From positions 1-64,000 of the forward strand of contig DASYYY010000031.1 of the NCBI GenBank assembly GCA_035933635.1: DNA of 64,000 nt, read 5' to 3'. The position numbers and the translations under genes are program-made. This DNA is from JAKIVR01 sp035933635. GTDB lineage: Archaea > Thermoplasmatota > Thermoplasmata > Lutacidiplasmatales > UBA184. Below, piece after piece: positions 43,244 through 51,646 of the stretch (its first letter is position 1; the number at the start of each line of letters is the position of its first letter). Below the pieces are notes generated by a model. It saw only the letters and a program-made list of their open reading frames with translations, was not told where the DNA came from and did not search any database.

Positions 43244-45157
43244 CTAGATATCCAGGTTCGAGACCTCGACCGCGTGCTGCTGGATGTAGAGCCTGCGCGG
43301 CTCCACTTCCTCGCCCATCAACGTCGACAGTAGGTCGTTCGCCCGGGCCGCGTCCTCGATCATGACCTTGAGCAGGGTGCGGCTCTCCGGCGCCATCGTG
43401 GTCGTCGCGAGCTGTTCGGCGGTCATCTCGCCGAGCCCCTTGAACCGCTGGATCGTGACCCCCTTGCCGCCCATCTCCTTGGATACCCGGTCGCGCTCGT
43501 CGTCGGAGTAGGCGTAGACGATCTTCGCGCCACGCTGCAAGCGGTAGAGGGGCGGCTGCGCGAGATAGACGTGGCCCTCGGTAACGAGCTGGGGGATCTT
43601 GCGGTAGAAGAGCGTCAGGAGCAGCGTGCGGATGTGGGCGCCGTCGACGTCGGCGTCGCTCATGATGATGATCTTGTGGTAGCGCAGTTTGGCGATGTCG
43701 ATCTCGTCGCCGATGCCCACGCCGACCGCGGTGATCAGCGAGCGGATCGCCTCGTTCTGGAGCATCTTGTCGAGCCGGGCCTTCTCGACGTTCAGGATCT
43801 TGCCGCGGAGCGGGAGGATCGCCTGGAACTCCCGGTCCCGTCCCTGCTTGGCGGTACCCCCGGCCGAGTCCCCCTCGACGATGAACAGCTCGCAGACGGC
43901 CGGGTCGCGCGAGTGGCAATCGGCGAGCTTGCCCGGTAGGCCTCCACCTTCGAGCAGGCCCTTACGGCGGGTGAGCTCGCGCGCCTTGCGGGCGGCCTCG
44001 CGGGCCTGGGCGGCCTGAACGGCCTTGACGATGAGCGACTGGCCGACGGAGGGGTGCTCTTCGAGGTACTCCGCGAGCTTGTCGTTCACCGCGCTCTCGA
44101 CCTGGCCCTTGACCTCGGAGTTGCCGAGACGGGCCTTGGTCTGACCCTCGAACTGGGGCTCGAGGACCTTGACACTGAGGACGCAGGTCAACCCCTCGCG
44201 CACGTCCTCACCGGTCAGCCCCTCCTTGTCGCCCTTGAGGAAGCCGCCTTTGCGGGCGTAGTCGTTGAGCGTGCGGGTCAGCGCCGAGCGGAGTCCGACG
44301 ACGTGGGTCCCGCCATAGGAGGTGTGGATGTTGTTGACGAAGGCGAGCGTGGTATCGTTGTAGCCGTCGTTGTACTGCAGCGCGACCTCGATGTCGGTGG
44401 TGTCGCGCTTGGCATGGAAGTAGACCGGCGGATCGAAGAGCCGGTTGGTCGCCGCGTTGAGGTCGGTGACGAACTCCATGATGCCACCGGCGTGGTGGAA
44501 CGTCTCGGAGGTGCCGTCGCGCTCGTCGAGGAACCGGATCGAGACGGCGGGGTTGAGGAAGGAGAGCTCCTTCAGGCGCCGCTCGATGGTGTCCTTGTCG
44601 AAGATCACCGTCTCGAAGACGGTGGCGTCCGGCTTGAACCGGGCCTCCGTCCCGGTTCCCTGCGCCGGGCCGATGGTCTGGAGGGGGGCGACCGGCGCAC
44701 CCTGCTCGTAGCGTTGGGCGTAGAGGTGCCCGTCGCGACGGACCTTGACCTCGAACCATTCGCTGAGCGCGTTGACGACGTGGACGCCGACACCGTGCAG
44801 CCCGCCGGAGACCTTGTAGGTCTTCCGGTCGAACTTGGAGCCGGCGTGGAGGACGGTCATCACGATCTCGAGCGTCGGTTTGTGGTACTTCGGGTGCATC
44901 TCGACCGGGATGCCCCGGCCGTTGTCGGCTACCGTGCAACTGCCGTCGGTGTGGAGTGTGACCACGATCTCCGTGCAGGCCCCGGCGAGCACCTCGTCGA
45001 TCGAGTTGTCCAGGAGCTCGTTGACGAGGTGGTGGAGCCCCCGGGCATCGGTCGACCCGATGTACATCCCCGGGCGCTTGCGGACCGCCGAAAGCCCCTC
45101 CAGGACCTGGATCGAGCTCGCGTCGTACTCGGCGACCGTAGCCGTCTCGGGAACCAT
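43244..45157 (-). CDS. gyrB: DNA gyrase subunit B
   Basis: 637 residues from ATG 45157 (MVPETATVAEYD; TTG 45190 is in frame). ATPase subunit of gyrase, introducing negative supercoils with GyrA. GHKL ATPase motifs: VNELLDNSIDEV, VADNGRGIPVE, VSGGLHGVGVHVVNALS. Toprim region: LFIVEGDSAGGTAKQGRD and IIIMSDADVDGAHIRTLLL. GyrB in archaea came from bacteria and is typical of Thermoplasmatota and haloarchaea. GyrA is not adjacent, unlike many genomes where the pair is in one operon. Confidence 0.97.
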   Translation of the reverse strand: MVPETATVAEYDASSIQVLEGLSAVRKRPGMYIGSTDARGLHHLVNELLDNSIDEVLAGACTEIVVTLHTDGSCTVADNGRGIPVEMHPKYHKPTLEIVMTVLHAGSKFDRKTYKVSGGLHGVGVHVVNALSEWFEVKVRRDGHLYAQRYEQGAPVAPLQTIGPAQGTGTEARFKPDATVFETVIFDKDTIERRLKELSFLNPAVSIRFLDERDGTSETFHHAGGIMEFVTDLNAATNRLFDPPVYFHAKRDTTDIEVALQYNDGYNDTTLAFVNNIHTSYGGTHVVGLRSALTRTLNDYARKGGFLKGDKEGLTGEDVREGLTCVLSVKVLEPQFEGQTKARLGNSEVKGQVESAVNDKLAEYLEEHPSVGQSLIVKAVQAAQAREAARKARELTRRKGLLEGGGLPGKLADCHSRDPAVCELFIVEGDSAGGTAKQGRDREFQAILPLRGKILNVEKARLDKMLQNEAIRSLITAVGVGIGDEIDIAKLRYHKIIIMSDADVDGAHIRTLLLTLFYRKIPQLVTEGHVYLAQPPLYRLQRGAKIVYAYSDDERDRVSKEMGGKGVTIQRFKGLGEMTAEQLATTTMAPESRTLLKVMIEDAARANDLLSTLMGEEVEPRRLYIQQHAVEVSNLDI

Positions 45158-45204
45158 GGAAAACGCTCGCGGCAGAGCCGCTATCTTCAACGAGCCGGGC
45201 TCGT

Positions 45205-45212
45205 GTTATAAG
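45205..45212 (-). promoter_or_regulatory. TATA box CTTATAAC of gyrB
   Basis: Predicts a transcription start near 45182, giving gyrB a leader of about 25 nt to ATG 45157. The first copy of the 22-bp direct repeat begins 11 bp upstream of this box, over the BRE/activator zone. Confidence 0.55.
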
Positions 45213-45223
45213 CGTTGTTTACC

Positions 45224-45245
45224 GTCGGAAAATCGACCCGGCCGG
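45224..45245. repeat. 22-bp direct repeat, copy 1, in the gyrB/grpE divergent region
   Basis: Begins GTCGGAAAATCGAC, itself a dyad (GTCG-N6-CGAC), followed by CCGGCCGG. Identical over 22 bp to 45273-45294. Located directly upstream of the gyrB TATA box. Confidence 0.75.
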
Positions 45246-45272
45246 ACCGCCCGGATTGGACCCTTCCGGAGG

Positions 45273-45294
45273 GTCGGAAAATCGACCCGGCCGG
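45273..45294. repeat. 22-bp direct repeat, copy 2, in the gyrB/grpE divergent region
   Basis: Second identical copy, start-to-start distance 49 bp from copy 1. It is 18 bp before ATG 45312 and 57 bp before ATG 45351 of grpE, so a bound protein would sit at or just upstream of the grpE core promoter. Confidence 0.75.
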
Positions 45295-45350
45295 GCCGGT
45301 GCGGCGCGTAAATGCCTAAACGCCGGCGCGGCTCCTACGACCTTCCGGTG

Positions 45351-45965
45351 ATGGCAGAGGAGGAGACCCCCCACGACCCCGAACCGACCGTGAACGAGCC
45401 GGAGTCGGCACCGAACGGACCTCTCCCGCCGCCCACACCCGTTCCCCCCTTCCCCGAAGAGCCGGACGAGCCGGAGGAGGACTGGTCGACGCGGTACAAG
45501 TACCTCCTCGCGGAGTTCGACAACTTCCGCAAGCGCACCGAACGCGAGCGCGAGGTCTCGCGCAAGGAGGTCCGCGCGATGGTCCTCCGACAGCTCCTGC
45601 CGATCCACGAGGCGTTCACGCACGCCGAGGAAGCCGCGCTCAAGCTGCCGGCGGGAGACCCTCTGCGTCGAGGGATGGAGCTTCTCGTCCAGGAGTGGAA
45701 GCGGTTCCTCACGGCCGAGCAGTTCCGACCGGTGGCGCGGGTAGGGGACCGGTTCCACCCCGATGACGAGGAGGCGATCGCCGAAATCGCCGCCGATGCC
45801 GAGCACGAGCCGGGCACGGTCGCCGAGGTCGTTCAGCAGGGCTACCGCTCCCCCGGCGGGCTCCTCCGGCCGGCCAAGGTCGTCGTGGTCCGCTCCAAGG
45901 ACACCGGTCCGCCCGGGCCGGCGGCGGAGCCCGTCGCTGAGTCACCGGCGCCCGGGACGGATTGA
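45351..45965 (+). CDS. grpE: GrpE nucleotide exchange factor
   Basis: 204 residues from ATG 45351 (ATG 45312 would add MPKRRRG and six more). Releases ADP from DnaK. Acidic, Pro-rich N-terminus, helix RYKYLLAEFDNFRKRTEREREVSRKEVRAMVLRQLLPIHEAF, and the C-terminal beta head VGDRFHPDDEEAIAEI to VVQQGYRSPGGLLRPAKVVV. DnaK and DnaJ are not adjacent, which is unusual for archaeal grpE. The stop overlaps the next start (TGATG). Confidence 0.9.
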   Translation: MAEEETPHDPEPTVNEPESAPNGPLPPPTPVPPFPEEPDEPEEDWSTRYKYLLAEFDNFRKRTEREREVSRKEVRAMVLRQLLPIHEAFTHAEEAALKLPAGDPLRRGMELLVQEWKRFLTAEQFRPVARVGDRFHPDDEEAIAEIAADAEHEPGTVAEVVQQGYRSPGGLLRPAKVVVVRSKDTGPPGPAAEPVAESPAPGTD

Positions 45966-47275
45966 TGTCGGCCGAGCGCTCCTCGGAGATCAGCGGGTTC
46001 TACCGGCTCCCCATCGCCGCGCGTCGGGCAAAGCTCAAGGAATGGGCCGGGCTCAGCGACGCGGAGCTCGCCGCGTACGAGTTCCCCCCCGGGATCGACC
46101 CGAGCGTCCTCGACCGGATGATCGAGAACGTCGTCGGGGTCTTCCCGCTCCCGGTCGGCATCGCGACGAACTTCCGGGTCAACGGCATCGATTACCTCGT
46201 GCCGATGGCGATCGAGGAGCCGAGCGTGGTCGCGGCCGCCTCGAACTCGGCGAAGGTGGCCCGCGCGCGCGGCGGCTTCACCGCCCAGACCACCCCGCCG
46301 GTGATGATCGGCCAGGTGCAGATCCTGGAGGTCCACGACCCCTCGGCGGCGCGGCTGCGCATCCTCGACCAGCGCGACCAGCTGCTCGCCCAGGCCAACG
46401 CCAAGGACCCGATGCTCGTGAAGTTCGGCGGGGGGGCGCGCGACCTGGAGGTCCGCATCGTGCCGTCGCCGCGAGGCGTGATGCTCGTCGTCCACCTCCT
46501 GGTCGACGCCCGCGACGCCGGCGGGATGAACGCCGTCAACACGATGTGCGAGGCACTTGCGCCGACCCTGGCGCGCCTCGCCGGCGGCCGCAGCGTGCTC
46601 CGCATCATCTCGAACCTCGCCGTCTACCGCCTCGCCCGTGCTTCGGCGACCTTCCCGGCCGAACTGCTCGCCACGGAGACCATGAAGGGCCCCGAGGTCG
46701 TGGAGGCGGTCCTCGATGCCTACACCCTCGCGGTCGTCGACCCGTTCCGGTGCGCGACCCACAACAAGGGGATCATGAACGGGATCTCGGCGGTCGTGCT
46801 CGCCACGGGCAACGACTTCCGCGCGATCGAGAGCGGGGCGCACACCTACGCGGCCTTCCGCGCGAGCGACGGCGGGGTCGTCAAACCGCTCACCACCTAC
46901 GAGAAGGACCGCCACGGCGACCTCGTCGCCACGATCGAGCTCCCCATCGCCGTCGGGCTGATCGGCGGGGCCACCGCCGTCCACCCGACGGCGAAAGCGA
47001 ACGTCAAGCTCCTCGGTGTCAAGAGCGCCGCCGAGCTCGCGGGGGTCATCGCCTCGGTCGGGCTCGCGCAGAACTTTGCGGCCCTGAGGGCGCTCGCCAC
47101 CGAGGGGATCCAGCGTGGGCACATGGAGCTCCACGCGCGCAACGTCGCCACCACCGCCGGTGCCCGCCCGGACGAGGTCGACCGCGTCGTCGCCCGTCTC
47201 GTGGCCGAGCGCGCGGTGCGGATCGACCGCGCCCAGGAGATCCTCCAGGAGCTGCGCGCGGGCGGCTCCGCATGA
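45965..47275 (+). CDS. HMG-CoA reductase (class II-like)
   Basis: 436 residues. Reduces HMG-CoA to mevalonate for archaeal isoprenoid lipids. Start GFYRLPIAARRAKLKEW is the class II type. Catalytic motifs: ENVVGVFPLPVGIA with its Glu, DAGGMNAVNTMCEA with Asp, NKGIMNGISAVVLATGND, and the C-terminal catalytic His in GIQRGHMELHAR. Length fits class II rather than membrane-linked class I. Lies in a tight run grpE-hmgA-pdxT with overlapping stop/start codons. Confidence 0.92.
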   Translation: MSAERSSEISGFYRLPIAARRAKLKEWAGLSDAELAAYEFPPGIDPSVLDRMIENVVGVFPLPVGIATNFRVNGIDYLVPMAIEEPSVVAAASNSAKVARARGGFTAQTTPPVMIGQVQILEVHDPSAARLRILDQRDQLLAQANAKDPMLVKFGGGARDLEVRIVPSPRGVMLVVHLLVDARDAGGMNAVNTMCEALAPTLARLAGGRSVLRIISNLAVYRLARASATFPAELLATETMKGPEVVEAVLDAYTLAVVDPFRCATHNKGIMNGISAVVLATGNDFRAIESGAHTYAAFRASDGGVVKPLTTYEKDRHGDLVATIELPIAVGLIGGATAVHPTAKANVKLLGVKSAAELAGVIASVGLAQNFAALRALATEGIQRGHMELHARNVATTAGARPDEVDRVVARLVAERAVRIDRAQEILQELRAGGSA

Positions 47276-47937
47276 AGGTCGGGGTCCTCGGACTGCAGGG
47301 CGACGTACCGGAGCACCGGGCCGCGGCGTCCCGACTTCTCCCTCCCGGGTCGGTCACGATCGTCCGCGACTCCGACGATCTCGCGGGGGTCGGGGGGCTC
47401 CTGCTGCCGGGCGGGGAAAGCACGACGCTGACCAAGCTCCTGCGGGAGGGTGGCCTCGAGCAGCCGCTCCGAGAGCGACTCCAATCCGGCTTGCCGGTTC
47501 TCGCCACGTGCGCGGGACTGATCCTCATGGCCCGGCGGGTCACCGAGAATCCGTCCGGAGAAATCCCCCTGTCCTTCGGACGACTGGATATCACCGTCCG
47601 GCGCAACGACTACGGCCGCCAGGTGGACTCGTTCGAGGAGCCGCTCCGGATCCCCGATCTCGAGGGCGAACCGTTCCCCGGAGTGTTCATTCGGGCCCCC
47701 CGTATCGTCGATCTGGGCCGGGAGGTCGAGCCGATCGCCTTCCGAGGCTCGGAGGTTGTGGGGGTCCGCCAGGGCCCCGTCTGGGGACTCGCCTTCCACC
47801 CCGAGTTGGCCCAGGATCCGCGACTCCACGCCGCTTGGCTCCGGTCGTTCGGCGCGCTGCCCGCTCAGGGCGGGGCGAAGAGAACGAGGAGCACGATCGC
47901 GAGGACGACGACGCCGACCAGTGCGGCCGCCCAGTAG
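47272..47937 (+). CDS. pdxT: Pyridoxal 5'-phosphate synthase glutaminase subunit
   Basis: 221 residues. Class I glutaminase that feeds ammonia to PdxS. Motifs: VGVLGLQGDVPEH, LLLPGGESTT, nucleophile Cys in LATCAGLILMA, and the His/Glu pair in GLAFHPEL. Overlaps the HMG-CoA reductase stop by 4 nt (ATGA). The C-terminal 25 residues are basic and Thr-rich and are encoded antisense to DUF131; the family normally ends near residue 195. PdxS is not in the window. Confidence 0.92.
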   Translation: MKVGVLGLQGDVPEHRAAASRLLPPGSVTIVRDSDDLAGVGGLLLPGGESTTLTKLLREGGLEQPLRERLQSGLPVLATCAGLILMARRVTENPSGEIPLSFGRLDITVRRNDYGRQVDSFEEPLRIPDLEGEPFPGVFIRAPRIVDLGREVEPIAFRGSEVVGVRQGPVWGLAFHPELAQDPRLHAAWLRSFGALPAQGGAKRTRSTIARTTTPTSAAAQ

Positions 47938-48305
47938 GCCGCCCGGCTCGGGTTCCGCCACGACCCGAAAAAGACCGGCACCGGACCCAACAGGACGAGT
48001 CCGCCTCCGCCCCCCGTGATCTCGTCGGCCGGGGCCGGCCCCTGGTGTCGTCCCGGAGCCGCGTACGGCCGCCGTTCGATCTCCCAGCCGGCGGCGAACG
48101 CGAAGGGCAGGAGCAGGATCCCGAAGAAGAGCAGGACCACGCCGACGAGGAACAGCGCCGAGGTGCCCGAGACGACCGGGACAATGAGGAGCAGCGAGAC
48201 CGAGGCCGAGCCCCGCAGCACGCTGTACAGGACGACGATCAATCCGAGGAGCAGGAGGACGGGGCCGACGACCCGCGCCATCCACCGCGACACGATCGTG
48301 CTCAC
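47865..48305 (-). CDS. DUF131 (TIGR00304) membrane protein
   Basis: 146 residues. Three hydrophobic helices (about 11-31, 36-73, 123-144). The segment GGGGGLVLLGPVPVFFGSWRNPSR matches the conserved archaeal GGV-x-L-x-GP-x-P-x-FG motif between helices. Unknown function. Overlaps pdxT tail to tail by 73 nt and dph2 by 4 nt on the same strand. Confidence 0.72.
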   Translation of the reverse strand: MSTIVSRWMARVVGPVLLLLGLIVVLYSVLRGSASVSLLLIVPVVSGTSALFLVGVVLLFFGILLLPFAFAAGWEIERRPYAAPGRHQGPAPADEITGGGGGLVLLGPVPVFFGSWRNPSRAAYWAAALVGVVVLAIVLLVLFAPP

Positions 48306-49387
48306 CGGAAGGTGTCGAACCGGTACTCGGTCATAGGGAGCTCACCGAGGGCCATCAGGAACTCGGGCGGAGTGAGGATCGGTTTCTCGTACATCTCCGC
48401 GTCGTCGGTGGCGATCCGGGGGCAGGCGGTATTGACGTAGGCGTCGATCGCGCGACCCTCGAGGTCTCGGCCGTCCAGGCGCGTGAAGACGATCACGACG
48501 GCCTCCCGCCCCGCCGCCTCGGCGCGGCGCCGCAGCGCCTCGGCCATCGCGGGACGATGCTGGCCGACGAAGCTCGAGACCAGGATGCCCCAGCGTCGTG
48601 CGTCCCGGGCCTTCGCGACGTAAAGGAGCCGACGCCCGACGAGCTCTTCGCGGTCGATCGGTGGCTCGAGGGTCCGTTGGAGCGGATCGAACGACCAGAC
48701 CGGTCGAGCGGTCGCGAGTGCCAGCCCCAGAGGGTGGAACCGCCCCGTGCCGAGGAACAGGAACGCATCGACCTGAGAGGCGACCGCTTCCGAGCTCGAG
48801 TAGTTGCACCCGAGCGCCTGGGCGGCGTACGCCAGCCGCCGGTCACCGCGTTCGAGGGGGATCGAGAAACCGGCGCGGCCGAGCGCCGCGCGCAGGGGCT
48901 CGACGAGGTCGAGATGTTGGACCGACGCCACGAGACCCAGCTTCCGAGGTAGCGCCGAGGCCGCGAGCTGCTCGGCCAGCGGGCCGATCTCCGGGGCTGG
49001 AAGCCGCATCTCGACAAAGAACATCGGGAGGGGAGCGACGATGTTCGGGATGGGAGAGTGGCCCAGGGCCACGATGGCCTCGGCGCCCGGGACCTCGTCC
49101 GCCGAGGGGAGGTCGCACGCACCGAAGCAGGCGCGATTGACCAAGCTGACCTTCGCTCCGGTCGCGGACGAGACCTGCTGGGCCAGTTCGGCGGAGCCGC
49201 GGACCAGACCGGCCGGGACCTGGAGCGCAAGGTGGCGGAACCCTCGGCTCCGGATCGCGCTCCACAGGGGCTCGCCGAGCGTCGGGAACACTCCGGCGAT
49301 GGGCTGCGTGGCCGGACTCGAGGCGGCCGGCGGGAGGATGACCGGAAGGTCCTCCCGGTTCGAGTCCACGCCCCCGCTCCCCTCCAT
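48302..49387 (-). CDS. dph2: Diphthamide synthase Dph2 (3-amino-3-carboxypropyl transferase)
   Basis: 361 residues. Radical SAM-like 4Fe-4S enzyme for the first step of diphthamide on EF-2. The three cluster cysteines are in NRACFGACDL, QALGCNYSS and VNTACPRIATDD, spread over three domains as in Pyrococcus Dph2. A CGTATAGT element (49413-49420; ACTATACG on the minus strand) is centred 29.5 bp before the ATG. Co-transcribed with DUF131 (ATGA overlap). Confidence 0.92.
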   Translation of the reverse strand: MEGSGGVDSNREDLPVILPPAASSPATQPIAGVFPTLGEPLWSAIRSRGFRHLALQVPAGLVRGSAELAQQVSSATGAKVSLVNRACFGACDLPSADEVPGAEAIVALGHSPIPNIVAPLPMFFVEMRLPAPEIGPLAEQLAASALPRKLGLVASVQHLDLVEPLRAALGRAGFSIPLERGDRRLAYAAQALGCNYSSSEAVASQVDAFLFLGTGRFHPLGLALATARPVWSFDPLQRTLEPPIDREELVGRRLLYVAKARDARRWGILVSSFVGQHRPAMAEALRRRAEAAGREAVVIVFTRLDGRDLEGRAIDAYVNTACPRIATDDAEMYEKPILTPPEFLMALGELPMTEYRFDTFR

Positions 49388-49442
49388 GGCGGCCCGGCGT
49401 ACCGCGGCCGGACGTATAGTGTTCGAGTACTGGGCCCGAGGA

Positions 49443-49880
49443 CTAACGCGCCCTCGGAGGCGAGACCCGTTCCAGCAGGCGCTCCACCGCCCGCCGATTG
49501 TCCGTGTAGTGGAGACGTGTCCGGGCTTCCCGGGGGTCGACCCATGCGAAGGCCTCGTGCTCGTCGCTCAGGCGAGGGGCGAAGCGTCCCTCGATCTCCA
49601 CCGCGTAGGCGTGCAGTCGCCATCGCCCGCCGTCGGGCCCATCGAAGGTCACCTCCCAATCCAGCGGCCGCACCGCCGACAGATCGCTGAATCCGGTCTC
49701 CTCGTAGATCTCGCGCCGGAGCGCCGCAGGGTAGCTCCGGTCGACGGCCTCCACCTTACCGCTGACCGGGACCCAGACCCGGTCCCGGCTCGGGGGTCGA
49801 CGGAGGATCAGGAGTGCGAGCGGGGCCGAGACGTAGAGGTACCCCTCGACGCACTCCTGGTCGATCCGTTCCTCAACCAC
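49443..49880 (-). CDS. Nudix hydrolase
   Basis: 145 residues. Nudix box VSGKVEAVDRSYPAALRREIYEETGF with the REIYEETG core intact. The outer framing (WVPVSGKVE, DEHEAFAWVDPREA) resembles NudB-like enzymes acting on dihydroneopterin triphosphate or nucleoside triphosphates, but substrate is open. Overlaps the 3' end of the NAC gene by 8 nt. Confidence 0.88.
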   Translation of the reverse strand: MVEERIDQECVEGYLYVSAPLALLILRRPPSRDRVWVPVSGKVEAVDRSYPAALRREIYEETGFSDLSAVRPLDWEVTFDGPDGGRWRLHAYAVEIEGRFAPRLSDEHEAFAWVDPREARTRLHYTDNRRAVERLLERVSPPRAR

Positions 49881-50283
49881 CGGGAGGTCCGCGACGCGAG
49901 AGGATCTTCATGATCGCCTCGGCCGGTTCGCCGGAGCTCGCCCTGAGGGCGGCGACGGCCTCGGCGCGATCGACCCCCGCCTGGTCCATGACGAGGGTCA
50001 CGTCCTCCTCCGGCGGCCCGCTCGGGGCCGCCGGAGCCGAGGCGGCGCCCTCGCCGGCCGCCGGCGCCGCCCCGCGGGGACGTGTGGTGAACTCTCCGAC
50101 GATTTGGTAGGTCCGCACGCCCTGGACGGTGAGCACCGTCACCTCCGGGCGCTTGAAGACCCGTTCTTCGGTGGCGGTCCGGATCAAGACCTCGTCGACC
50201 CCCTCGATCGGCTCGGTCGACATGCCGAGCCGCTTCATCATCAGCTGCATCTGCCGGGGGTTCATCCGGCCGCCCGGGATCAT
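49873..50283 (-). CDS. Archaeal nascent polypeptide-associated complex protein
   Basis: 136 residues. Ribosome-associated homodimeric chaperone. N-terminal NPRQMQLMMKRLGMS ribosome-binding helix, NAC core with VLIRTATEERVFKRPEVTVLTVQGVRTYQIVGE, an Ala/Pro linker and a C-terminal UBA domain (EEDVTLVMDQAGVDRAEAVAALRASSGEPAEAIMKIL). Ten nt after the CBS-HPF gene, so both ribosome-linked proteins are in one operon. Confidence 0.93.
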   Translation of the reverse strand: MIPGGRMNPRQMQLMMKRLGMSTEPIEGVDEVLIRTATEERVFKRPEVTVLTVQGVRTYQIVGEFTTRPRGAAPAAGEGAASAPAAPSGPPEEDVTLVMDQAGVDRAEAVAALRASSGEPAEAIMKILSRRGPPGG

Positions 50284-50292
50284 CGATGACCT

Positions 50293-51546
50293 CTACCGGC
50301 GGCGCTCGGGCGCCGCCTCGCGGATACGCGCCTCGAGCTCCTCGTCTCCGACGGTCTCGTCGACGTCCAGACGGGCGGCCGACGGCACCGACTTGCGGCG
50401 CTGCCGGGCCTCGTCCTTGGCCCGGCGAACCTGCTCGGAGAGCTCGTCCATGAGCGTGGCGATCCCGGCGAAGTAGTTCCATTCGGTATCGGAGGCGTAG
50501 AAGATCCCGCGGTCGGTGTGCAGCCGCGCCTGGACGGTGGCGTCCCCCGATCGGTGGGTGGAGTGCGGTGAGATATGCAGCGACAGCAGGTTCGGACGGA
50601 CGTGACGGGAGATGCGGCGGAGCCCCTGGGCGACGACCCGGTCGATCTCCGCGAGCGTGTCGGGGTCGGAGCTTCCGCGCAGCCCATGGATCTGGACGTA
50701 GACGTCCGAGGTCGGCCGGACCCCGCCCGGTCGGGCCCCCGCGCCGACGATGAGGCCCAGCAGGTCGGTCTGCGAGACCACGCCGGTGGGCTTGCCGCCG
50801 TCGACGACGAAGACGCTCGAGACCTTCTCGCGGGCCATGATGCGGGCCGCCGCGGTCGCCGCGGTCCCCTTGGCCACCGTCACCGCCGGCGAGTGCATCA
50901 CCGCGCTCACCTCGACGTCCCCGGCATGGACCGCCGCCGGCGAGTGGCGCGGCATGTCGCGCTTGCCGCTCCCCGTCGGCCTCCAGAGGACCCGGGTGAG
51001 GTCGGCGATCCCGACCGCTCCGGCGAGGTGCCCTTTGTTGTCGACGACCGGGATGGGATGCTCCTCGATCTGGCGCACGTGGCCGAGCACCGACTCGAGC
51101 GTGTCCTTCTCATGGAAGATCAGCCCGGTAGGGCTCGCGATCTCCTCCACCCGATGCCCACCGAGGCCACTGACCGTGGAGAGCACCTTGACGAGGTCGG
51201 TCCGGGAGATGAGCCCGAGCAGCTCGTTGCGCTTGCCGACCACGGGCGCGGCCCGCAGGCCGGCCGCGAGCAGCCGCTCGGCGAGCTCGGGGAAGGGAGT
51301 GGCTTCGGTGATGAGCGGCGGGAGGACCATCAGGTGCTCGACCTTGGTCGAGAGCGCGAGGTTGGTCCGACGTGCGATCGATTCGACGGTGATCATCCCG
51401 ACGAGGTTCTTGCGCCGCATGACCGGCAGCTCGTGGAAGCTCCGCGAGCGCATCAGACCCAACGCCCGAGAGAGCGGAGCGTCGGCGGGAATGGTCGTCG
51501 GGCGGGCGGTCATGAGGTCGCGTGCCGTCGGCCAATCCCCGGGCAT
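50293..51546 (-). CDS. Four-CBS protein fused to a ribosome-hibernation-like (HPF/RaiA) domain
   Basis: 417 residues from ATG 51546. Four CBS motifs in two Bateman pairs: LMTARPTTIPADAPLSRALGLM, HLMVLPPLITEATPFPELAERL, IASPTGLIFHEKDTLESVLGHV and VMHSPAVTVAKGTAATAAARIM. The C-terminal part (about 295-395) DVYVQIHGLRGSSDPDTLAEIDRV, LHISPHSTHRSGD, VQARLHTDRGIFYASDTEWN resembles the HPF/YfiA fold, then a basic helix. Likely couples adenylate status to ribosome hibernation. AAGCCTAATTG about 28 bp upstream is the promoter. Confidence 0.8.
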   Translation of the reverse strand: MPGDWPTARDLMTARPTTIPADAPLSRALGLMRSRSFHELPVMRRKNLVGMITVESIARRTNLALSTKVEHLMVLPPLITEATPFPELAERLLAAGLRAAPVVGKRNELLGLISRTDLVKVLSTVSGLGGHRVEEIASPTGLIFHEKDTLESVLGHVRQIEEHPIPVVDNKGHLAGAVGIADLTRVLWRPTGSGKRDMPRHSPAAVHAGDVEVSAVMHSPAVTVAKGTAATAAARIMAREKVSSVFVVDGGKPTGVVSQTDLLGLIVGAGARPGGVRPTSDVYVQIHGLRGSSDPDTLAEIDRVVAQGLRRISRHVRPNLLSLHISPHSTHRSGDATVQARLHTDRGIFYASDTEWNYFAGIATLMDELSEQVRRAKDEARQRRKSVPSAARLDVDETVGDEELEARIREAAPERRR

Positions 51547-51646
51547 CGGGGCCGGACCGGGGGCGCGCCGCAATTAGGCTTTCGGCAACGTCGGGAATCC
51601 CGGTAACCGTTGGGCGCTCCGAGCGCCCTCCGCGCGATGCCGGGTC

